DNA of 64,000 bases, taken from positions 383,059,039-383,123,038 of the forward strand of contig CM046879.1 of NCBI GenBank assembly GCA_025667525.1, written 5' to 3'. The position numbers were made by a program, and so were the translations under genes. Positions 40,906 to 53,200 of the stretch are shown here, one piece after another. Source of the DNA: Glebionis coronaria (lineage: Eukaryota > Streptophyta > Magnoliopsida > Asterales > Asteraceae). The notes under the pieces were generated by a model. It saw nothing but the letters and a program-made list of their open reading frames with translations, ran no database searches and had not been told where the DNA came from. Positions within the stretch are counted from its first letter, which is position 1; each line of letters begins with the position of its first letter.

Positions 40906-42610
40906 TTTTATTATTGGGCCAAAGAGTGAACAAACACTTCCAACCAATCCATTATGCTAGCAAGACAAAGACGGGGGCTCAATTGCATTATACCACTACC
41001 GAAAAAGAACTTTTAGCTGTAGTGTATGCTTTTGAAAAATTTCGCCCCTCTCTTGTCCTTTCAACCACCATCGTGCACACCGATCATTCCGCGTTGAAGT
41101 ACTTGTTGACTAAACAAGATTCTAAACCAAGACTTCTTCGTTGGGTTTTGCTCCTTCAAGAATTTAACATTGAAATTTGTGACAAAAAGGGAGCCGAAAA
41201 CCTAGCAGCGGATCATCTAAGTAGACTTGAGGATCCTTATCAAGGGGATCATCCGAATCAAGAGATCAATGACTCTTTTCCCCTTGAGGCCTTAATGTCT
41301 ATTCACTCTAATCTTGATGACACCCCGTGGTTTGCGGACATTGCAAACTACTTAGCGGGTGGAATTCTCATCGAAGGATTAACATCCCAACAAAAGAAGA
41401 AGTTATTTAAAGATGTTTAGACTTACTTCTGGGACGACCCTTATCTCTTCAAACAATGTGCGGATCTTGTCATTCGTCGATGTGTTGATGGGCCGGAAGC
41501 TTTACAAATCCTTGATGCTTGCCATAAAGGACCCACCGGTGGTCACTTTGGTCCCAACTACACCGCAAAGAAAGTGTTTGACTCTGGATTCTATTGGCCC
41601 ACCATTTATCGTGACGCTCACGAAATGGTTAAGCATTGTGATGCTTGCCAACGACAAGGCAAGATCACACATAAAGATGAGATGCCTCAAAATTTCATAC
41701 AAGAATGTGAAGTCTTTGACGTATGGGGCATCGACTTTATTGGGCCATTTCCATCATCTAAAGGGAACAAGTACATCCTCTTAGCCGTTGACTACGTTTC
41801 TAAATGGGTTGAAGCTAAAGCTTTCCCACGAATGATGCGAGGGTGGTTTTGAACTTTCGGAAGCAGCTTTTTGCTCGATTCGATGTTCCTCGTGCTATAA
41901 TCAGTGACCGCGGGACTCATTTTTGCAATGATCAATTTGCAAGAGTCATGGCTAAGTATGGTGTCAATCACCGTCTTTCCACCGCCTATCATCCCCAAAC
42001 CAATGGTCAAGCCGAGATTTCCAACAGTGGATTGAAGCGAATTCTGGAACGTACTGTGGGAGAGCATCATGCCGCGTGGGCCGATAAGTTAGATGATGCT
42101 CTGTGGGCTTTCCGTACCGCCTATAAGACGCCGATTGGTTGTACACCTTATCGTCTTGTGTACGAGAAAGCATGCCACCTCCCTATCGAGCTGGAACATA
42201 AGGCATACTGGGCCTTGAAGTGGGCTAACTTCGACATCAACAAAGCCGGTGATCTTCGCAAGATTCAACTCAACGAGCTTAATGAATTGAGGAATGAAGC
42301 TTACGAGAACTCATTGATCTACAAGGAGAAGACCAAGATCATCCATGATGCTAGGATTAAGAACCAAGAGTTCCACGTTGGTGATCAAGTCTTACTTTTT
42401 AACTCTCGGTTGAAGATCTTCTCGGGCAAGTTGAAAAGCCGCTGGTCTGGTCCATTCACCGTTGCCAAAGTTTTCCCATATGGCACCATTGAGCTTTCTC
42501 AGCAAAATGGGCCCAATTTTAAGGTGAATGGCCAGCGCGCGAAGTTGTACTTTGGTGAGGACATCTCTCATGAGATGATTCCATCCCTCATCACGTTTCC
42601 CATGAACTAG
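40906..42610 (+). pseudogene. RNase H and integrase of E, first internal copy, truncated
   Basis: The reading enters abruptly at LLGQRVNKHFQPIHYAS, in the middle of RNase H, so PBS, gag, protease and reverse transcriptase are deleted. RNase H shows TEKE, HTDHSALKYL and [14 protein letters not shown] at 41418-41420 breaks the frame. Integrase then shows its HHCC site and [10 protein letters not shown] one-base loss near 41830 shifts the frame, which continues at 41843 with [10 protein letters not shown] and QAEISN to the stop at 42610. The 5' junction lies in a run of TTATT, consistent with illegitimate recombination. Protein is close to D's but clearly a separate family. Confidence 0.85.
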
Positions 42611-42615
42611 TTTTG

Positions 42616-42675
42616 GTCGAGTCAGGCTCGTGACTCGGTTATAAAAAACAAGCGCTTCTCGGGAGGCAACCCGTG
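42616..42675 (+). ncRNA. Post-stop three-hairpin block (E copy)
   Basis: CGAGTC (42618-42623) and GACTCG (42632-42637) enclose loop aggctcgt. AAGCGCTT is at 42650-42657 and GGGAGGCAACCC at 42661-42672. Confidence 0.6.
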
Positions 42676-44654
42676 ATCTATCCTTTACCGTTTTCATAAT
42701 AAGTGTAAGGGGAGCCCCGTATGTATTTGTTCTCTTGTTTCTTATTCTGTGCAGGGATTCAAGCTTCAAAGAGCACCTCGATGACTTTTGACGAACCGTG
42801 ATCCCGTGTTCCCATCTTCCTGGTTCTATCCTAAACTGTCGTGATTCAATATTTCATATCTTATATGATTACATTGAAATCACTATAGTTGTCCTTTCCT
42901 TAGCAAGATTTAAACAAAGTACACAATGTCATAAGTGTAGGGGAGTTTACTCCCACATGCTTAAACATTGAGGACAATGTTTATATCAAGTGTAGGGGGA
43001 CTTCTATCGAAGTAAGTGGTCTTTTCCATGAATTTGCCCTCATTTTAACCGGAAAACTCGATTTTTCGACATTTTTCAAAAATTTTAATCTATTTTGGCC
43101 TTGTAATTTAGTAGTATTTTCCCTTGTCATAGTTATTTATTTTCTTTTCTAGAATAAATTTTTAATAAAGTGTTTTTAATTTTTCAAATTCGTAAATATT
43201 TTAACTCAACCTGAGTTTACTTATCTATGTTTACTCTAGCTAGTATCCTTAACGTGTTTAAGTCAAGTTTTGCTAGGCTTTTATATAGGGAGCTTTAAAA
43301 CGCGAAAGTCTTAACTCTCACGGGTTAAGAACAAGAACTTTTCGCAAGTTCCTATAATTGATCCTAGAGAGTCGTTTATCAAGGGAACTTTAAAACGCAA
43401 ATTCTAAACTTGAAAGAGTCTAAGAAGATGCAAGATCCTATAGGCGACTCGAAAACCCAAAACTTTGATTTAATTGGCTAAGCATCCACGAGTCTCATTC
43501 CTTGAGATTTTAAACTGTGGAGGACGAGAGATGATAGAGTCAATTATAAGTTTGGTATTCTTTCGTGAATTTATGTAAGTTGATTATAAGCCTATTCTCC
43601 CATCGCTTGTTAATAAATATATCTGCAATAAATAAGGTTGTACGATTTGAAAAGTTACTTAGCTTCTAGCCCAAGATCGTTTAAAAGTTGCTCGGTATTA
43701 ATTAGAGTCCATAGCCAAGGCATAACTTATTGAAGCGAGATGCGAAGATTGGCGAGTCCGAAAAGGCCCTAACAAGGCATGAGGGCTACATTTTTTGCTA
43801 AAAGATCTAAAAGTGATGTGAAGAATCATTTATCGAAAATCAATATGAAGGATCAAGACACACGACGAAAAGCAAATACTCCCCTAAAGATCATGGAGAA
43901 GTCTATCCGAAAAGACCCTAGCAAGGTATGAGGATAAATAGATCCAAGTCATAAAAGGAGGCGGATCGTTGTATATCAAAGTCCAAAATAAAGATTGGAG
44001 AAAAATGAACGGAAGTCGTGGTCCAAAGATGAAGAATCTCTCAAAACTTCAAGTGAAGAAATTCCTATTATGAAGAGAAGACCATAATTTCAAGAACGTC
44101 TCTCAAAGATTTGAAGTATGAAGTTGCTGCCAAATATCGGTCTGAGAAAGGTCTCAAATTGTGAAGCGAGTTATGCCAAGATATGAACTTTATGAGGTCC
44201 TGAGAAGCAGTTTTAAAAGATTTTGTCCTTTAGCTAACTATTGATTAAATCGTCCCACTTTATTTTCAGCCTAAATAACTATCGAAATAAGTCAAACAAT
44301 GCATCCTCGTGATCATTCAAGACAAAATTAAAATATAAGAGATACACCTAGGAATAAGGGAGTCTAAGTAAATAATTATCCCACATGAATTCGTGTTAGT
44401 TTGCTAACTTATAATAACAATGATCTCGTTTTTAAGCTTGGTATGGGGAACGTGAAACTTGAGGATGATAAACGTTCATGGCAGCCAAAACCCCAAAGTA
44501 AGTTTTTGATTTCTTTACTTGTTTTGTATATATGTATATTGTTTTATTTTTCTTAATGTTTAGTATTTAATAAAGGCCAAGGTGGGTTATTTATGATGGA
44601 AAATGTAAACCGTGCTTTAAAATTAATGCATTGCATGAGGGCATTGCAATGGTC

Positions 44655-44668
44655 AAGTGTAGGGGATT
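44655..44668 (+). other. Polypurine tract of E
   Basis: AAGTGTAGGGGATT abuts the LTR start TAATAAG, the same tract as C and F. Confidence 0.8.
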
Positions 44669-46362
44669 TAATAAGTGTGAAAACACTTATCCTTTTTCCA
44701 CTTATTTCCAATAATACAAGACCAAAACGTGTATTTTATGTCGTAAAAGTCGGAATTATGTGTGGTTTGTGTTTTTATTGTGTTTTAGGACCAAAAGACG
44801 GAAAAGGAAGAAAACACGGGCTTTCACGGGCTTTTATCGAAGAAAACGAAAAAAGACGAAGTCAAAAGATCTAGAGTGCAAAAAGAACGGAAGTCCAAGG
44901 CCTATTCTGAAGATTTATCGAAGAAAAAGTCTAAAGACGGAAGTTTAATGAAGTCGAAGAACTCAAGTCTAATTATAGATGAAAATTAAAAGACGAGTTT
45001 AAATCCCGAGACGACATCGAGAAAGACAAAGAATTTAGATCGAGTTGAGAAGAAAAAGAAAGAAGAAAGCATACATGCATTCCCCACTCCCTATATATAC
45101 CCTCCTAATGACACATTAGTAGGGTGTTAGTCATTAGCTATTTTTTATTTTTCTTTGTTTTAATTTTCATTTTAAAGAGAGGAAGTGTTTAACTTTCTTT
45201 CACTAAACTTCATCTTTTCTTTCAAGTTAAGCTTTGTTTAATCTTTGTATTAGAGTTTCATTAATCAAAAGTTCAAATTTAAGCTTTTAATGTTTTATCT
45301 CTTTCTACCTTTCTTGATTTTGCTATTATTCTTGATCCAAAACATCATCTTTGATCCGAATAGTCCTTTATTCGTGTTTGATTTTTATGTTTTAGTGATT
45401 AAAAAGTTATTCTTTTTAGTCCTTACTAACCTTTCATACGATATAAGCTATAAGCTCTTTGTGCTTATTGGTTTATTTCTTATTTATAGCTTATTGCATT
45501 TTCGGATTATTTAAAAAGTCTAGTGTTTTTAAAAGATTCGATTTATTAAGTTTGCTTATTTGGAGTTTTGAAAGTTGCCAAATTTATGCTTACTGAGTTG
45601 TTTAAAAGTTCGGTTAAGGTAGCTTACTGAACGTACTTATTAAAATTTCATCTTAACTTCATTTTTGGATTACTGCTTGTGTTCATCGCAATATTGGGTA
45701 TTATGCATTCCGATTTGTTGTTGGTTTCTATCGCAATAACCCATTGAGGGTTCTACTTTGCGATAACTTGGAATTTACCCCCCTTATTCCGATCTGGGAT
45801 TGCAATCGCTCATTGCGATCGCATATTCCGAAGGGTGGTAAGGTTACTTTGAGTCGAAACTCTGCCCAATTTTAGTCTACAACATTCCGATAGCTTGTAT
45901 TCCGATCTGACATATTGCGACAAAAGTATTTCTCCCTTATTCCGATTTGGACTTTGCGATAGAATCATACTGCGACAGAATTGACTTTGTTATTCCGATG
46001 GGTATTCAGATGAACATTCCGATGGCTTTTCACTTATATTATTCCGATGACTTGTTTTAATAACATTCCGATGGTTCTACTTTTGGTGCATTTCGATAGA
46101 AAGGATTTGTTACATTCCGATGGTTTGAGCTTTTAAGTTTTAAAAGTTTTACAAAGTTTTAAGTTCTAAAATTACTTGTTAAGCTTTTAGTCAATTACAC
46201 TTTACTCAACGACAATTATTTGCTTTTAGTTTAAAATTAGATAATCAAACCAAACCATCCTCTTGTTCACCAAAAGACAATTGAGTCGCACTCTTAATCG
46301 GTAATCAATTCGAAAAGATTTAGAACTAAATTATTTTATACTTGGTTAAAAAACTTGTATTA
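44669..46362 (+). repeat. Second (complete) LTR of E
   Basis: 1694 bp from TAATAAGTGTGAAAACAC to AACTTGTATTA, so the ends are TA...TA. It follows a polypurine tract and precedes a PBS, serving as 3' LTR of one internal region and 5' LTR of the next. TATATATA lies at 45092-45099. An array of CATTCCGATGG-like words lies at about 45695-46130. Confidence 0.9.
45695..46130 (+). repeat. ATTCCGAT array in the E LTR
   Basis: About twenty ATTCCGAT or TGCGAT words with spacers occur in roughly 435 bp, downstream of the TATA box. It is the counterpart of the arrays in S1, F and C. Confidence 0.75.
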
Positions 46363-46364
46363 AA

Positions 46365-46382
46365 TGGCTCCGCTGCCGGCTC
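46365..46382 (+). other. Primer binding site, tRNA-Asp type, one base altered (E)
   Basis: TGGCTCCGCTGCCGGCTC starts two bases after the LTR. It has T where C, D and F have G at the fifth base, which would weaken primer pairing at its critical end. Confidence 0.75.
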
Positions 46383-46617
46383 TTTTCGTTAAGATTAACG
46401 GGTTTTAGTGAGAGACGCGTTGGATTTTGGGGACCTGTTCTTTTAGGAACGTTATTTTCCTTGCTAAAATTTTTCAAATAATCCATAAAAATTATAAATT
46501 TTCAAAAATACAAAAACATTAAAAAAATCATAAAAATCATTTCTTTTCCAAAGGTTTTGCACCAAAAAGATTATATATATTCTCTGTTTCTTTGATATCT
46601 TTTTCTTCAGCAGGTGT
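46383..46617 (+). other. Leader of E
   Basis: It contains the hairpin GTTC-ttttag-GAAC (46437-46450), equivalent in place to C's GTTCACTTGTGAAC. The pyrimidine run CTTTTTCTTCAGCAG lies just before gag. Confidence 0.55.
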
Positions 46618-49600
46618 ATGCGTACTAGATCTTTAAATTATTCTAAGCCCGAGACTCGTGAAGATTTAGATATGGCTGGTGTGCATAAAAACAATAACAA
46701 CCCACCTCTTCCCAATTTGAATAACAACAACAATGTTCCCCTACCTGATTTACGAACAATGGAGGAACTGTGTCAACCCACCATGAACGGACGCGGAGGA
46801 CCGATTGCGCCGATGCAAATCACGGCTCCTGAATTTTCGTTGAAGCATCACATGATCCAGCAAGTTCAAAACGGTTGCCCATTTAGCGTATTACCGGATG
46901 ATGATGCCAACAAACATCTCGACAAGTTCATTACCATCACTCAAAGCATGAAACTACCCGGTGCATCCATGGATTTTCTTCGCCTTCACCTTTTTCCACA
47001 CACTTTATCCCATCATGCCGAAAAATGGTTTGATCGTCTCCCCAAAAACTCAATTCAAACATGGGATGACATGACTCAAAACTTTTTGTCGCGCTATTTT
47101 CCACCATCCATGGTCACTAGTCTTTGCAACCAAATCAGTGGATTCACACAAGAACCTGATGAGTCACTTTTTGATGCTTGGTAACGCTATAATGTCTTGA
47201 TCGACCGTTGTCCGAACCATAACATGCTCCCCGTTACTTTGATTGATACTTTCTATAATGGTCTAACTTTTCGTGATCGTGATACGAGTAATGCTGCCGC
47301 CGGTGGTACATTCATGAAGAGACGACCTGAGGAGTGTAGAGAGCTGATAGAGAACATGACCACTCACCACAAAAACTGGGATTCATCTGCATCTTCAAGA
47401 AATAATCAGAGGGCCAATGTTTCTTCTACATCATCTAACCTAGAGCTCACCGAACTTACTCGCCAAATAGCTGAGATGAACAAAAACTTCTTAACCATGG
47501 CTACAAACCAATTTCAACAAGCCAAAGCCATTGCACCTTCTTGTGAGATTTGCGGGGGTTCTCATTCGTACACCGGTTGTCCTTCTACTCTTGACAATCT
47601 GGAAAATGTGTATGCCACTAACGGTAACTTTGGCTACCAAGCACGTCCTCAAGGAGATTGTAACTTGCTAAGTTATCGTTCCAACAATTATCTATCTCCA
47701 CCCGGTTTTTCTCCTCAAAACCAAAACCAAAACAATTCCAACCGCAACAATCAAAGCCATCCTAGAGCTACCAATCAATATCAATCACAAAGAAACCAAT
47801 ATCCACCTCAAGGAAATAATTCATCTTACCAAGCTCCACCTCTCAATTAACCCACGGCATTGAACTAAGACCTCGAAACTTACATGAGGACCAATAGAGA
47901 GATGGTGACAAATCTTCAAAGCCAATTCATTAACTTGAAAGGTGACATGGCAAAAAGGGGAACGATATTCGAGCCGAGCTGAGGAATGACATGGCCAAAC
48001 AAGGGACTGCTCTACAAGCCGACATGAGAAACTCTATGAACAATCAAACGAATAACTTAAGGGATATGATGGCTAGTTTTTTCCCAAGTAATCAAGCCTC
48101 TGGTTCGGGTTCTCTTCCGAGTAATACTGTTGCTAATCCAAGAGGGGAGATGAAAGCAATCACCACTCGAAGTGGCAAAGGTTTAAAGGAACTCGAGATT
48201 CCTACACCTACACCGGTGATTGTGACAAAGGAAAACGAGTCCCCTTATCTAATTCCTCCACCTCCTACTTCCATTCCTCCACCACCTAAGGATGTGAGTG
48301 AGAATCCCAGACCGAAGCCTTCATCTCAACCCAATATACCTTATCCCTCAAGGTTAAGGAAAGAGAAGTTGAAGAACAAGGATGATATTCAGGTTTCTAA
48401 CTTTCTCAAAATGTTTAAACAACTGAATTTTAATATCTCCTTTGCTGAGGCTCTCGCTCACATGCCTAAATATGCTAAGATGTTTAAGGATCTTTTAAGT
48501 GATAAGGAAAAATTGCTCGACATCGCCAATACCCAATTAAATGAGAATTGTTCTGCCGTTCTTTTAAGAAAACTTCCAGTTAAGTTAGGAGATCCGGGTC
48601 GTTTTCTCATTCCTTGCAACTTCCCCGAGGTAGAGAATTGTATGGCCCTAGCCTATCTAGGTGCTAGTATCAACCTAATGCCTCTAAGCGTTTGGAAACA
48701 ATTGTCTCTACCCGAGCTAGTCCCCACCCGAATGACCTTGGAATTAGCTAACCGTACGGTTGCTTATCCAGTGGGGACAACCGAAGATTTCTTCGTCGGT
48801 GTCGATAAATTCACCTTTCCGGTGGATTTTGTTGTCGTTGACTACGAGAACCCCCGTGTTCCATTAATCGTTGGACGTCCATTCCTGAGGACCCCGTCGC
48901 ACTCTCATTGATGTAGCCGCTGGCAAATTAATCATGAGAGTTGGTGACGATAAAATCGTCTTCAACATGGGTAAACTTTCTAAGCAGCCTTCTGAAAATG
49001 AGAGCGTTAATTTCATTGACGTTCTTGATGAGGCTTGTGAATAACATTTCAAAGACGCTTGTAAAAGTGGTTCTTCTTCTCTACCCACTGTTGAGACCGT
49101 TGCCTCTATTGCTCCATCACTAACTCTATTTGGAGAAAGTGATTTCATCTTGAAAGAATTTGAAGCAACTTTGGGAGATGTGGACTTGCAATATGACGAT
49201 TCTCCCTCCAATTGGGATGAAGACATTCGTACCATTGAGAAACTTCTCAATGCGGACCATATTTCTCCACCGTCTCCTAAGGCTATCTCTACCGATGATC
49301 CGAGTTTGACTACGCCTGCCATCGAAAATCCTCCGGATTTAGAGCTTAAGGATCTTCTGTCTCATCTCGAGTACGTTTTCCTTGAAGACAACAAGCAGTC
49401 ACCGGTCATCATCGCAAAGGACTTGAAAGAAGAAGAAAAATCCTGACTTATCGTCGTGCTGAAGAATTATACAAAAGCGATTGCTTGGAAAATCTCCAAT
49501 ATTCGTGGAATTGATCCTCACTTTTGCACACATAAAATTCTCATGGAGGACAACTTTAAACCCACTATTCAAAGCCCAAGAAGGGTGAATCCCAAGATCC

Positions 49601-50223
49601 ATGACGTTATCAAAAAAGAGGTTATCAAACTTCTTGATGCGGGCATGATCTATCCTATCTCGGATTCACCGTGGGTTAGTACCATCCATTGTGTGCCTAA
49701 GAAAGGCGGAATCACCGTTGTACCCAACGAAAACAACGAGTTGATTCCTACTCATCTCGTTACAGGGTGGAGAGTTTGTATAGACTATCGCAAACTCAAT
49801 GATGCTACGAGAAAGGATCATTTTCCCCTTCCTTTCATGGACCAAATGCTTGAACGTCTAGCGGGTAATGACTATTACTGCTTCTTAGACGGTTTCTCGG
49901 GTTATTTTCAAATACCCATCGATCCCCACGACCAAGAGAAAACCACATTCACTTGTCCTTATGGAACATTTGCTTACAAAAGGATGCCTTTCGGCTTATG
50001 CAATGCTCCTGGGACTTTCCAAAGGTGTATGATGGCTATCTTCCATGACATGGTTGAAGAAACTATGGAAGTCTTCATGGATGATTTCTCGGTCTATGGT
50101 GATTCTTTCTCTTCTTGCCTTGCCAGTTTGGAACGCATGCTTAAGCGGTATGAAGACACTCGCCTTGTTCTGAATTGGGAAAAATGTCATTTCATGGTAA
50201 AAGAAGGCATTGTGCTTGGACAT
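46618..50223 (+). pseudogene. gag-protease-reverse transcriptase of E, second internal copy, broken
   Basis: The ATG at 46618 starts MRTRSLNY. Gag is broken by a TAA at 47182-47184 where C has Glu. A zinc knuckle follows (CEICGGSHSYTGC), then stops at 47848-47850 and just after, and a frame loss near 47957. The protease has YLGAS instead of DLGAS, so the catalytic Asp is lost (48654-48656). A one-base gain lies near 48890, a TAA at 49042-49044 and a TGA at 49444-49446. Reverse transcriptase then reads cleanly from 49456 through [12 protein letters not shown] and FMDDFSVYG to VLGH, where G is inserted. RNase H and integrase are not found beyond G in the window. Confidence 0.88.
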
Positions 50224-53200
50224 TGATGTAGTGTTTTTACTACTCTTTAGGAAAAGAGAGCAAAAGTGGAAAGTAATAAGTGTCGGTTTAGGAAAACCAA
50301 GCACTAATGACCCTAAATGGGGATCGTTCTCAAGGAGGCTTGGTGTGTGTGTAATAAATTGATTAGTGATGTGATTATATTGATTTGAGAAAAGAAAATA
50401 GAAATGGGATAAGAAGAGAATGACGGTTACGAAGACAGATTACACTAAGACGATAAAGGCTTACACGTAAAATCGTAAAAAAACACCAAAATTAAAATTT
50501 TACTCTAAAAATTACCAAAAATCACTAAAAATCCACTAAAATTTTCTAAGGGTTCACAAAAAATCCAAACTTGCTAAAACCTTTTAATTAATTAAATATT
50601 AATTTTTTAATGCTAATTAAAGCCCTAAAAATCAATATTAACTAATAAAAAGTCCAAACCAAGATCTTAAAGTTTGTAAACCTTTAAAATAACCTAATTA
50701 AGCTAAAAAGTATTTTTCAAAATTTTAAAACCATTAAAAACTATTTTAAACAATTCAAAAATATTAAAAACTATAAAAACTTAAAATAAATCTAGAAAAT
50801 AATTAAAAGACTCTAAAAATATTTGGAAAGTTTTAAAATTCCTAATTAAGTGTCTAGAACCTAAGAGAAATATAAAAACTTAGAAAATCAGACTTTTAAT
50901 TTTTAATAATAAAATAATATTAAAATATTAATAAAAATCCAAAAATCCAAAAAAATTCTAAAAACTTGCAAACTAGCTTAATTTAACCTAAATAATACAT
51001 AAATGAACTTGAAATTACCTAAATACCCTTAATGGGCCTAAAAACAGGCTAAACCCAAAACAGATCCTTAATGGGCCAAATTTGAGCTCAAAATGAAAAA
51101 GTAGCACAAATAAGCCCAAAAAGCACTACTTGACTATAAATTTGATTTTAAACAACTTTTTCCAAAGGCCCAAAAGCTGAAAGTATGAAATAAGCAAGCT
51201 TATACCAAACAGCTTATTCTTAATGGGCTTTTAGGCCCATTAAGCTATAAGCTAATGCCATAAGCTCAAATTAGACACACAAGCTTCTTTTGTCCTAAAT
51301 AAGGCTTCTGTAAAAAGAAATTTGAAATAAGCCCAAGGAATAAGCCTGAAAATGCAATAAGCAATCTACAGAAAACGACAAAATAGTCGTTTTTGAGTTC
51401 TAGGCCACCCCAAAAGCTGATTCAAGTTTCTAAAGCTTTTAAATGACTTAATTAAGCTATTTCAACAAAAAGTTTACAAATAAGCTGACTCAATAAGCTG
51501 GAAAAAGCAAATAAGCACTTATGAAAAAGTCAATTAAGTTGGTTTTCTAGCAGAAAGTCAAAGTCAAAGTCCAATAAGCTCCAGTCTAATCAAATGGGTC
51601 AAATAATGAAGATCTATCACAAAAAACAAGTTTTTGCAGGTTTGGATAAGCTAAAATAGCTTATTGATAAGCTGAGTACAAATTAACACTAGCAGGGGCT
51701 AGTTTTGGGTGTTGAGCAGTGGGAACTTTTCCCACTGTTTGACTTGTAGACTTTTTTGTCTTTAGTGAACTTTTTGGAGATTCAGATTTCACAAAGGCAT
51801 CCAAATGATCTTTGGATCATAAGGAGTCAATAACAATCAATAAATCACAACAAGAAACAGCCAATTTGTACAGTTAATTCAAACAAGCACCAAATATGTC
51901 ACAGACTTGAACAAATAAGCAGAACAGGTTCAATAAGCACTTTTAGCAATATTCAGCCAGCCAAACTCAACCAAATGCATACACAAGCTATTATAAACTC
52001 AAATGAACAAGTCTAAACAGGTTTCATGCAATGATTCAAAGATTTAAGCAAGATTCAAGCACCTTAAGTTACTGATGAACACAAGAACATGCAGTTTTAT
52101 ACTTTGCTGATGTATTTGACCAACAAGCCAGATTCAAACATCAAGATCTATCACATATGTTATAATAATGATGCTTAAACAACTTTTAACCCTAAGCATG
52201 CACAAATTCTAGATTTCACCAAAATTTTAGGTCAAAAACAGTTAAAATCAACAATTTATAGCAGATTATGTGATTCAAGGTTTCAAACTCCAAAACTTGC
52301 AGTAAAACACTCTCAACCAAGCATATATCAGATATAGAGCACAAATACACACTTCTAACAACACAATATCCAATTATGAACTCAAACAGGTAATCCCAAA
52401 CACCCCTTTAACTTTTCAAATCAAATTTTAAACAAGAAAAAGTGTGATTCAGTTTACCAAATGATTAATCTAGCATATAAACAACATTATCATGCAAGAT
52501 TAGCAGATTCAAGCCAAGAAAACAACAAGAACACCAGTAGAGCACAAATCCACAAAAAATCCAATATTTATCAGATTTTCAAGGTTTTAAGACAAACCTC
52601 ATGGATGTACATCCACACCCACGAATGTTCGAGCTTATGTGCTAGCTAGAACAAGCACAAGCTTCCAACAGCAACCCTGCTAAGATTCAACAAGGTTAGA
52701 AGCACAATATCAAAATCAAAAAAGTAAAAAGCCTTGATTGATGCAACCTTGTTACCCCACACTTGATTATCCCCAAGTTATAAGCCTCACCACACCTTGA
52801 TAACACAATATCAGGATGCTATGATTAGCCCTATAGCCCAAGAATTCCAAGATTTGAACAAGAACGTAGCAAAATATCAAGCTTGAAGGAAAAATGCAAA
52901 CTTTTGCACTCTCCTTAAAAACAGGTTTTGAGATTCAGAAATATCAAACTAAGAACAATAATAAGCAGATTATAACAATGGCACTTGAGCTTTCTTCAAC
53001 ATTTCAAACACATTTCATTAATTCTGAAAAGGATTTACAGAAAAGTGAACAACTGAAAATTCAAGAGCAAATGTAAATGAATGACCTAGATGCCTTTATA
53101 TAGGCTACAAGTTATCTAGTAAAGCTTGAAAAAACGTAAACCCTAATGTGTAGAAGTCCAGAATTGCCCTTGGAGCTTTGGCATCGTTTGAAGATCATGT

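Larger units (their letters stand above)
42611..44668 (+). other. 3' untranslated region of E
   Basis: About 2 kb without a gene, collinear with C's 3' UTR. The post-stop block is at 42616-42675. Polypurine-like tracts are at 42701-42714, 42933-42945 and 42988-43000. The hairpin AAACATTGAGGACAATGTTT is at 42963-42982. The true tract AAGTGTAGGGGATT lies at 44655-44668. Confidence 0.75.
5892..50223 (+). mobile_element. Element E: tandem Athila-like Ty3 element (LTR-internal-LTR-internal)
   Basis: E comprises a first LTR (5892-6352 and 40855-40905, split by F and internally deleted). A truncated RNase H-integrase internal region follows (40906-44668), then a complete second LTR (44669-46362). 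A second internal region then runs from PBS and gag into reverse transcriptase, cut by G at 50223. One LTR shared by two internal regions is what unequal recombination between LTRs would leave. The right end is not seen. E is pol-bearing and shares gag, PBS and polypurine tract with C and F, so E-type elements are the likely enzyme source for them. Confidence 0.75.

Noticed and set aside
52461..53076. Small frames in the G LTR
   Set aside because: AT-rich LTR sequence, no counterparts kept open in D's LTRs.
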